Below, piece after piece: positions 1 to 5,207 of a DNA stretch of 8,431 nt. How positions within the stretch are numbered: position 1 is the first letter of the stretch; each line of letters opens with the position of its first letter. This DNA is from an uncultured Roseburia sp. (GTDB lineage: Bacteria; Bacillota; Clostridia; Lachnospirales; Lachnospiraceae): assembly GCA_945928585.1 (NCBI GenBank), contig CAMENQ010000086.1, positions 1 through 8,431 on the forward strand, given 5' to 3'. A model generated the notes under the pieces. That model made no database searches. It saw only the letters and a list, made by a program, of their open reading frames with translations, and was not told where the DNA came from. Position numbers and translations under genes: made by a program.

Positions 1-55
1 CTGTTGCCAGCGTCAGATTTTGAGTCTGATGCGTCTGCCATTCCGCCACTCCTGC
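1..55 (-). tRNA. tRNA-Leu(CAA), 5' portion, cut by the left window edge
   Basis: Read on the minus strand, the acceptor 5' strand GCAGGAG starts at 55. It is followed by TG, a three-pair D stem (GCG/CGC) around a GAATGGCAGA loop, and an anticodon stem TCAGA/TCTGA closing the seven-base loop CTCAAAA. The anticodon CAA lies at 20-22 and reads UUG leucine codons. After the anticodon stem a long variable arm begins (CGCTG GCAA CAG...), as expected of the class II tRNAs Leu, Ser and Tyr. The T arm, the acceptor 3' strand and any CCA lie outside the window. The anticodon and long variable arm together make the leucine assignment firm. Confidence 0.93.
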
Positions 56-94
56 CTGTATTTATCTGAATGTCTCTTTTTTCAGACAAATGCA

Positions 95-122
95 ATTATA
101 TCATAATATATGGAAAAGTCAA
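95..122 (-). promoter_or_regulatory. Sigma-A-type promoter of the tRNA-Leu gene
   Basis: On the minus strand a TTGACT -35 box (117-122) is separated by 16 bp from a perfect TATAAT -10 box (95-100). Transcription would start near 87-88, giving a leader of about 32 nt before the mature tRNA end at 55. The leader contains TCTGAA (81-86) and TTCAGA (65-70), able to form a small 6-bp hairpin that processing would remove. The position directly ahead of a stable RNA gene fits a strong constitutive promoter. It is predicted from sequence only. Confidence 0.75.
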
Positions 123-133
123 CTGCTTTTTTC

Positions 134-211
134 TTAGCCATTGTATGCCATAGTTACCATATGCTATAGTTACCATATACTATAGCCACCGTATGCTTAG
201 CCACCATATGC
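134..211 (-). repeat. Degenerate 16-bp tandem repeat, five units, overlapping the nadA stop codon
   Basis: On the minus strand five units follow each other without gaps: GCATATGGTGGCTAA (197-211), GCATACGGTGGCTATA (181-196), GTATATGGTAACTATA (165-180), GCATATGGTAACTATG (149-164) and GCATACAATGGCTAA (134-148). The first unit encodes the last residues of NadA (Ala-Tyr-Gly-Gly-stop). The second unit would encode Ala-Tyr-Gly-Gly again in the same frame directly after the stop. Two neighbouring units form an 8-bp stem GCTATAGT/ACTATAGC (163-170 with 179-186) around an 8-nt loop in the nadA 3' region. No T-tract follows, so it is not a classical terminator. Confidence 0.85.
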
Positions 212-1114
212 TATCATCTTATCTATACACTTCTTAGCATCAAGCCTTGTCTTTTCATCCATAAAGATTTCTTCTCCGCTTTCGCCCTTGCAGCTTAAAA
301 GTACGTCTGTAAGTGTAGTAACCTTCATATTGTGGCAGACTAAATCCTTAGACACCGGATAAAATCTTTTATCAGGGCAGTCATACTGTAAATGCTCAAC
401 AATGCTGTTTTCAGTGCCAATAATAAATTCCTTTGCATTGCTTTTTTTTGCATATTCCATAATACCGCTTGTAGAACCAATATAATCAGCCATAGCCGCT
501 ACCTCAGGAACACATTCAGGATGAACGAGGAATAATGCATCAGGGTGAGCTGCTTTTGCTTTATTTACTTCCTTTACTGTCACTCTTGCATGAGTAGGAC
601 AGCCTCCGTGAACAAGCTTTATGTTTTTATCAGGTATCTGATTTTTTATATATGTACCAAGATTAATGTCCGGAACAAATAAAATATTCTTTTCAGGCAT
701 TGCAGATATTATTTTTAAGGCTGATGATGATGTAACGCAAACATCACATATAGTCTTAAGCTCTGCTGTAGTATTGATGTATGCTACCACTGCATATCCG
801 TCCTTATACTCTTTCATCTGGCTTATAAGTTCCTTGTCCATCTGGTCTGCCATAGGACATCCAGCCGTGGAATTTGCCAGTATAACCTTTTTCTCAGGTG
901 AGAGTATCTTTACTGTCTCTGCCATAAAACGTACGCCGCACATAATGACTGTTTTATTAGGCACTGTCATGGCAAGCTTTGCAAGTGCATAGGAATCGCC
1001 TATAAAATCAGCAATTTCAGTAATTTCTCTACGCTGATATGAATGGGCAAGTATACAAATATCCTTTTCCTTTTTCAGCTTTAATATTTCTTCCTGCATT
1101 TCATGTATATTCAT
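197..1114 (-). CDS. nadA: NadA, quinolinate synthase (4Fe-4S)
   Basis: NadA condenses iminoaspartate (made by NadB) with dihydroxyacetone phosphate to form quinolinate in de novo NAD synthesis, in the cytoplasm. At 305 aa it has the usual length of the compact NadA form. Visible landmarks are LAHSYQ (H24, Y26), the first cluster cysteine in STAGCPMAD (C86), AYINTTAE (Y112, N114), the second in HGGCPTH (C172), HPEC (198-201), GTE (233-235) and the third in VCHNMKVTTL (C260). From memory of the Thermotoga enzyme, the three cysteines match its [4Fe-4S] ligands and the His, Tyr, Asn and Glu positions match its active site. The start is supported by AAGGAG (1122-1127) 7 nt upstream. No nadB or nadC is in the window, so nadA seems to be a single-gene unit with its own promoter. 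Its last codons form the first unit of a 16-bp tandem repeat. Confidence 0.97.
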   Translation of the reverse strand: MNIHEMQEEILKLKKEKDICILAHSYQRREITEIADFIGDSYALAKLAMTVPNKTVIMCGVRFMAETVKILSPEKKVILANSTAGCPMADQMDKELISQMKEYKDGYAVVAYINTTAELKTICDVCVTSSSALKIISAMPEKNILFVPDINLGTYIKNQIPDKNIKLVHGGCPTHARVTVKEVNKAKAAHPDALFLVHPECVPEVAAMADYIGSTSGIMEYAKKSNAKEFIIGTENSIVEHLQYDCPDKRFYPVSKDLVCHNMKVTTLTDVLLSCKGESGEEIFMDEKTRLDAKKCIDKMIAYGG

Positions 1115-1137
1115 AACTTCTCTCCTTGTTTTCCAGT

Positions 1138-1163
1138 AAAATATTCATTTAAAATATTCATTT
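1138..1163. repeat. Perfect 13-bp tandem duplication in the nadA leader
   Basis: AAAATATTCATTT occurs at 1138-1150 and again immediately at 1151-1163 on the plus strand. Both copies lie between the nadA promoter and its ribosome site, so they are transcribed as part of the 5' untranslated leader. The copies are identical, which suggests recent slippage duplication, although the sequence is simple and AT-rich. Confidence 0.85.
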
Positions 1164-1189
1164 TTTATGTATTTATTTTTATGTATTTA
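1162..1189. repeat. Perfect 14-bp tandem duplication in the nadA leader
   Basis: TTTTTATGTATTTA occurs at 1162-1175 and immediately again at 1176-1189 on the plus strand. It abuts the 13-bp duplication, so 1138-1189 consists entirely of two tandem duplications. The second copy also forms half of a 14-bp palindrome at 1182-1195. Confidence 0.85.
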
Positions 1190-1195
1190 AATACA
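1182..1195. promoter_or_regulatory. Perfect 14-bp palindrome in the nadA leader
   Basis: TGTATTTAAATACA is fully self-complementary. It lies roughly 30-40 nt downstream of the predicted nadA transcription start and could be a repressor half-site pair or merely a by-product of AT-rich sequence. I do not recognise a specific regulator from it. Confidence 0.35.
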
Positions 1196-1212
1196 AATAA
1201 AATTCTGTATTT

Positions 1213-1231
1213 TCCTACACATTAAGTAGGA
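1213..1231. promoter_or_regulatory. Operator-like inverted repeat at the nadA transcription start
   Basis: TCCTAC (1213-1218) and GTAGGA (1226-1231) are perfect inverted arms around a 7-bp centre (ACATTAA). The right arm touches the last base of the nadA -10 box, and the dyad covers the expected transcription start, the usual place for a repressor site. NAD biosynthesis genes in Firmicutes are often controlled by a niacin-responsive repressor (NiaR/YrxA) or other NAD-linked regulators. Linking this site to any of these is inference; I cannot match it to a known consensus from memory. Confidence 0.5.
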
Positions 1232-1259
1232 TTATAATTCTGCCGGCATAATATGTCAA
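1231..1259 (-). promoter_or_regulatory. Consensus sigma-A promoter of nadA
   Basis: On the minus strand a perfect TTGACA (1254-1259) and a perfect TATAAT (1231-1236) are separated by exactly 17 bp (1237-1253). Transcription should start around 1223-1225, giving a 5' leader of about 110 nt before the nadA ATG at 1114. So perfect a core promoter usually needs a repressor, which fits the dyad overlapping its start point. The upstream part of this gap (1260-1326) is AT-rich and shows no convincing terminator after queH. Confidence 0.85.
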
Positions 1260-1326
1260 CTTAATTTTAATCTTATTATTTCTCTTATTGTATATTATAT
1301 TTTGTGTCTATTATCTTTATATCGTC

Positions 1327-1956
1327 TTATTCGCCCTCTTTTTTCCTCTCGGCTTTTGAATAAATACAGCCGCAATAATCCTGCCTGTATAAATCATATT
1401 CCCTGGAAAGTTCAACAGACCTTTTGTAGCCGTTACGCTTTTTAAAATCAGACCGCAGATACTCTACGCCGTATTCCTGTCCGATTTGTACCCCTAGTTC
1501 ATTTAAAACATCAGCATTTTTGAGAGGACTGATTGAAAGTGTTGTTGTAAAATAATCAAAATTCATTTTTTTTGCCAATTCAGCCGTATACCTTAAACGT
1601 ACATCAAAACAATGTCTGCATCTTTCGCCGCCCTCAGGTTCCTTTTCATAACCCTTTACTGCATTGTAAAAATCTTCCGGTGTGTAGTCAGTACTCAAAA
1701 ACTTAACATTATGAGTGAAAATCATACTTTTAATAAGTCTCTCCTGCTCACTTATTCGGTATTCATACTCCTCCTTTGGAAATATGTTAGGATTGTAATA
1801 TAATACGGTTATTTCAAAATACTCTGATAAATATTCAAGCACATAACTACTGCAGGGTGCACAGCAGCTATGTATCAATAGCGTTGGCACCCTGTTTTCA
1901 GATGTGATTTTTTTGATTGTATTATCTAATACAGACTGATAATTTATTTTGTTCAT
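1327..1956 (-). CDS. queH: QueH, epoxyqueuosine reductase
   Basis: QueH reduces epoxyqueuosine to queuosine at wobble position 34 of tRNAs reading NAY codons (Asp, Asn, His, Tyr). It replaces the unrelated QueG in many anaerobes. The 209-aa protein has the family's cysteine pattern: IHSCCAPCS near the N terminus (C31, C32, C35), CRHCFDVRL in the middle (C113, C116), and YCGCIYS near the C terminus (C195, C197). These include the ligands for its metal and iron-sulfur centres. The start codon directly follows the stop of the upstream Nudix gene (TAAATG). Its ribosome site AGAGGTGG (1963-1970) lies within the last codons of that gene, so the two are translationally coupled. I saw no preQ1 riboswitch, and no other queuosine gene is in the window. 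Confidence 0.95.
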   Translation of the reverse strand: MNKINYQSVLDNTIKKITSENRVPTLLIHSCCAPCSSYVLEYLSEYFEITVLYYNPNIFPKEEYEYRISEQERLIKSMIFTHNVKFLSTDYTPEDFYNAVKGYEKEPEGGERCRHCFDVRLRYTAELAKKMNFDYFTTTLSISPLKNADVLNELGVQIGQEYGVEYLRSDFKKRNGYKRSVELSREYDLYRQDYCGCIYSKAERKKEGE

Positions 1957-2409
1957 TTAAAACCACCTCTTTGAGCCCCATAAATTATGCCTTTTTAACT
2001 CAACATATTCATTATAGGCTCTTTCCAAAATCTGCTTTTCATTTGAAAATTTAAGTAAATGATAAGCTTCATGGAACTTGTAATAGCCGGAATCCATAAA
2101 GAACTCCTCCTGTTGTGGTTTGCTGTAATAGCTGTCGGCCATCATAAGATACCAGTGAACTTCCTTTTGCACTATATCCTCCGGAATAGTAAAGGTATAC
2201 TGACTGGTGCCAATGTACTTTATAATAGAAGCATGTACACCTGTTTCCTCCCATACTTCCCTTAATGCTGTTTCTTTATATTCCTCGCCAGCTTCAACAG
2301 TTCCCTTTGGTAATACCCATCCTTCGTACTTGTTCTTGATATTTTTGTACAAAACAAGAATTTTACCTCGAAAAATAACCACACCTCCACAGCTCGTTGC
2401 TTCAATCAT
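1957..2409 (-). CDS. Nudix hydrolase, Ap4A-hydrolase-like
   Basis: The 150-aa protein carries a complete Nudix box at residues 36-58: G36, E42, R50-E51, E54-E55, G57-V58, matching Gx5Ex7REUxEExGU. Those glutamates bind the metal that drives hydrolysis of a nucleoside diphosphate linked to another group. The preceding GGVVIF and WVLPKGTVEAGE segments resemble small diadenosine-tetraphosphate hydrolases and other housecleaning Nudix enzymes, but the substrate cannot be read from the sequence. Residues after about 85, including YYKFHEAYHLLKF, are a family-typical C-terminal part. AGGAGG (2417-2422), 7 nt before the ATG, supports the start. It has its own promoter and is coupled to queH, its only partner in the operon. 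Confidence 0.93.
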   Translation of the reverse strand: MIEATSCGGVVIFRGKILVLYKNIKNKYEGWVLPKGTVEAGEEYKETALREVWEETGVHASIIKYIGTSQYTFTIPEDIVQKEVHWYLMMADSYYSKPQQEEFFMDSGYYKFHEAYHLLKFSNEKQILERAYNEYVELKRHNLWGSKRWF

Positions 2410-2454
2410 TGCAATGCCTCCTGTTCATTGGTGTGTCATCAAAGACTTAATATT

Positions 2455-2483
2455 AGTATAACCCTTTTTTAACAATTAATCAA
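2455..2483 (-). promoter_or_regulatory. Promoter of the Nudix-queH unit
   Basis: On the minus strand TTGATT (2478-2483) and TATACT (2455-2460) are separated by 17 bp. Each box is one or two bases off consensus. The promoter sits in the 91-bp gap between the PBP stop and the Nudix start, giving a leader of about 40 nt. No T-tract terminator is visible between the PBP stop and this promoter, so readthrough from the division operon is also possible. Confidence 0.65.
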
Positions 2484-2500
2484 GACTGAACTGTTATATA

Positions 2501-3898
2501 TTACATCTGATCAAATATTTTCAGTATTTCTTTAGTAACAGTTATAGATGGAGAAACATTATTTGGTACATCTTCACATACTACGGCAATGGAATATGAC
2601 TTTCCGTCTTTTTCAAAAAATCCAATAAACCATGAATTAGCTTTGCTTCCGTCATCAATCTGTGCAGTACCTGTTTTGCCATATACGGTAGTATTTGCAA
2701 AATCATTTAACCTTATTGCAGTACCATTTTCAACAACACTTCTCATATAGGGTTTTAAGGCGTCTGTCTGTACCTTTGTAAAAATGGCTTTATACTCTTT
2801 AGGTTCAAAGGTTTCTATAGTGGTTCCATATGCATTTTCTATTTTTTCTACATACATAGGCTCCAACATGCCTCCCTCATTTGCTATGGCACTACATATA
2901 AGAGCCATATGCATAGGCGTGCATAGAGTTTCTCCCTGACCAAAATATGTCTGTGCCTTTAGAAAGTCATCTGCATCATCAGCAAGAGAAAAACGGCTTT
3001 TATTGTAGGTAAGCTTAATTGGCAGTTCACTGTTAAAAAGCATTCTGTCGCACAGCTTTGAAAGACTGCCGCTTTTTAGTGAGTTTCCTATATTTATAAA
3101 CGAGCCGTTGCATGAATTTGCAAAGGATCCCATTAAATCAACTGTCCCGTGGCTGCGTCCATTGGCACAGCTTATGTTTTTCCCCGAAACCTGCACAGAA
3201 CCGGTACAATTAAAAATATAATCAGATGACTGACCTCCTTCTTCAAGATACTCCTCTAAAGTGAAAAGTTTAAATATTGAGCCCGGAGTGTAAAGTCCCA
3301 TCGTAGCTCTGTTTACAAGTGGAGAGTTTTCATCATTTGATATTGTATCCCACTGTTCATTTATTGTATTAGGATTGTAAGATGGATTTGACATCATTGT
3401 AAGCACTTTTCCCGTATCAGCCTCCATTATCACTACTGCACCTTTGTAATCTGACATGGAATTATATGCAGCCTGCTGAAGATCCACATTTAATGTAGTA
3501 ATTATGTTGTTTCCCTCATATTTTTCGCCCTTAAGATCTGTAAACACCTTACTTACCCAGCTTGTATCTGCTGTTAAAAGCTTATAGTTGTATAAGGACT
3601 CAAGACCTGATTTGCCGTATGATTCGATGCCAACAATATGGCAGAATAAATCATTATACGGATAGCTTCTTTGTTCATTTCCGGCATCATCTGTAACTGT
3701 CTCTGCCAGTATCTTGCCGTCGGCGCTGTAAATTTTTCCTCTTACTGTAGTCTCACTCAGTTTATTTGTAAGCTTATTGTACGAATTATTCATCTGTTCG
3801 TCGCTTTTGGCTTCAATGTAATATGAAAAATAAACAGCCATAATAAAGAAAAGTCCAACAAAAATATATGTTGCGCGCATAATGCTTTTATTTTCCAT
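2501..3898 (-). CDS. Short class B penicillin-binding protein (peptidoglycan D,D-transpeptidase, PbpA-like)
   Basis: This is a membrane-anchored transpeptidase that cross-links peptidoglycan outside the membrane, acting with the adjacent SEDS polymerase. Residues about 9-28 form one transmembrane anchor, with the rest extracellular. A short N-terminal module includes TVRGKIYSADGKILA (51-65) and GxxGLE (95-100). The transpeptidase domain has the active serine in TPGSIFK (S207, K210), SCN (262-264) and KTGT (408-411), so all three catalytic motifs are intact. At 465 aa it is shorter than typical FtsI and lacks PASTA domains. The N-terminal layout and the GAVVIMEADTGKVL and NPSYNPN segments recall actinobacterial PbpA; this is from memory, not an alignment. 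The start lies 11 nt inside the upstream SEDS gene, with AAGGGAGGA (3907-3915) as ribosome site. Confidence 0.95.
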   Translation of the reverse strand: MENKSIMRATYIFVGLFFIMAVYFSYYIEAKSDEQMNNSYNKLTNKLSETTVRGKIYSADGKILAETVTDDAGNEQRSYPYNDLFCHIVGIESYGKSGLESLYNYKLLTADTSWVSKVFTDLKGEKYEGNNIITTLNVDLQQAAYNSMSDYKGAVVIMEADTGKVLTMMSNPSYNPNTINEQWDTISNDENSPLVNRATMGLYTPGSIFKLFTLEEYLEEGGQSSDYIFNCTGSVQVSGKNISCANGRSHGTVDLMGSFANSCNGSFINIGNSLKSGSLSKLCDRMLFNSELPIKLTYNKSRFSLADDADDFLKAQTYFGQGETLCTPMHMALICSAIANEGGMLEPMYVEKIENAYGTTIETFEPKEYKAIFTKVQTDALKPYMRSVVENGTAIRLNDFANTTVYGKTGTAQIDDGSKANSWFIGFFEKDGKSYSIAVVCEDVPNNVSPSITVTKEILKIFDQM

Positions 3899-5207
3899 TT
3901 TGTACGTCCTCCCTTACCTGATTTATATATATTCCCTGAACTATTGCAAAAATAAGTATAGTCGCTACTATAGAACTTCCACCGTAGCTGATTAGAGGCA
4001 GCGTAACTCCTGTGGACGGAATCAGCTTAATCGCACCGCCAATTGTAAGGAACACCTGAAAGCCTAAAACTACCGCCAGTCCAAAAACCGTTGTCTTATA
4101 AAACTGGTCCGTACATCTAAATGCCACCCTGATAAATACTATAAAAAGATTAAGATATATCATAATCAGGAATATGGCAAAAAATCCTCCAAATTCCTCC
4201 GATATGGCTGAAAATATAAAATCCTGGTCTACAACAGGAATATATGTCGGCTCGCCCTTATAAAGTCCCATGCCAAACCAGCCTCCCATACCTATTCCAA
4301 AAAGAGACTGAGTAATCTGATAACCCTTATCATCTATAATACTCCATGGGTCCATCCATGCAGCCACCCTTACCTGCACGTGGCTGAATAAATTGTATGC
4401 AATCACAGCAGCTACTGCACCTGAAGACAGCCCTGCAATAAGATACACCACTTTCCCCGTAGCCGCATAAATAATAAATATATATGCAACAAAGTATATA
4501 AGTGCGCTTCCTAAATCTCTTGATAATACAAGTACAATAACATGGGCACCCCCCAGCACCGCAGATATAACAATAGTTCCAAAGTTTTTGTTTTTATGAA
4601 GAATACCACTTATAAATAAAACAAATGAAATTTTTACAAATTCAGACGGCTGAAGTGTAATAAATCCCAAATCAAGCGAAATCATGGCACCATATGTAGT
4701 CTCACCGATTATATACACAAGTATCAGCATTGCAAGACCTAAAAGCCCATAAAGATAATAAAATTTTCTAAGTGCCTTAGTCTTCCCGAAAACCCATGGC
4801 AATACAAGTGATATAGCCGTTGCAACAACGCAGAATATAAACTGTTTTACTGCTCGTGTATATGATATGCGTGTAAGCATTACAAAGCCAATATTTATAA
4901 GAAAACACATATTATTTAACAACATTCTGTTGACCTTGGGATATATAACTCTGTAAAGATTTATAGTTATAATAAAATATATTATCATAAATCCGCCCAG
5001 TATTATAACCTTATCTGCCATTGTTTTTATATAAATGGTTGTAAAGGACAATATCATAAAAAGATACATAAGCAGATTTTGAGTAAAATAACATCTCTTT
5101 TTCTGCTCCTTAGTAGTCCTTTTTAATGCCCTGAAGCTGACAACGGTATAGCCTCCAATAAGAAAAATACTTAAATATTTAATTATAGCCATTATTATGT
5201 TAGCCAT
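3888..5207 (-). CDS. SEDS peptidoglycan glycosyltransferase (FtsW/RodA/SpoVE family)
   Basis: SEDS proteins are multi-pass membrane polymerases that build glycan strands from lipid II with a partner class B PBP, here encoded directly downstream. Family landmarks are LQPSEFVKIS (185-194), SRDLGSALIYF (229-239), the DPW...GYQITQSLFGIG stretch (286-306), DQDFIFSAISEEFG (327-340) and PSTGVTLPLISYGGSS (397-412). D329 in the DQDFIF loop aligns with the essential acidic residue of the fourth extracellular loop. About 13 hydrophobic segments are visible, versus the usual 10. The extra three (about 7-27, 45-62, 67-88) precede the usual first SEDS helix (IGFVMLTRIS). The start overlaps the U32 stop by 1 nt, with GAGGAG (5215-5220) as ribosome site. 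The family is certain, but whether it acts in elongation, division or sporulation is not. Confidence 0.96.
   Translation of the reverse strand: MANIIMAIIKYLSIFLIGGYTVVSFRALKRTTKEQKKRCYFTQNLLMYLFMILSFTTIYIKTMADKVIILGGFMIIYFIITINLYRVIYPKVNRMLLNNMCFLINIGFVMLTRISYTRAVKQFIFCVVATAISLVLPWVFGKTKALRKFYYLYGLLGLAMLILVYIIGETTYGAMISLDLGFITLQPSEFVKISFVLFISGILHKNKNFGTIVISAVLGGAHVIVLVLSRDLGSALIYFVAYIFIIYAATGKVVYLIAGLSSGAVAAVIAYNLFSHVQVRVAAWMDPWSIIDDKGYQITQSLFGIGMGGWFGMGLYKGEPTYIPVVDQDFIFSAISEEFGGFFAIFLIMIYLNLFIVFIRVAFRCTDQFYKTTVFGLAVVLGFQVFLTIGGAIKLIPSTGVTLPLISYGGSSIVATILIFAIVQGIYINQVREDVQNGK

Noticed and set aside
65..86. Regulatory hairpin in the tRNA leader
   Set aside because: The 6-bp TCTGAA/TTCAGA stem is short, competes with a GTCT/AGAC pairing, and sits in pre-tRNA leader that is normally removed.
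134..211. CRISPR-like array
   Set aside because: Units are 15-16 bp, directly adjacent and without spacers, so this is a simple tandem repeat.
666..992. Plus-strand open frame of 108 codons inside nadA, and similar plus-strand frames elsewhere
   Set aside because: They lie fully opposite well-supported genes, have no plausible ribosome sites or family motifs, and their compositions (Phe/Ser/Leu-rich) are what antisense reading of these genes produces.
2471..2495. Rho-independent terminator after the PBP gene
   Set aside because: AACAATT and AACTGTT can form a weak 7-bp stem including a wobble pair, but no T-tract follows on either strand and it overlaps the Nudix -35 box.
1957..2500. preQ1 riboswitch ahead of the Nudix-queH unit
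   Set aside because: The leader is only about 40 nt and shows no recognisable aptamer stem and A-rich tail arrangement.
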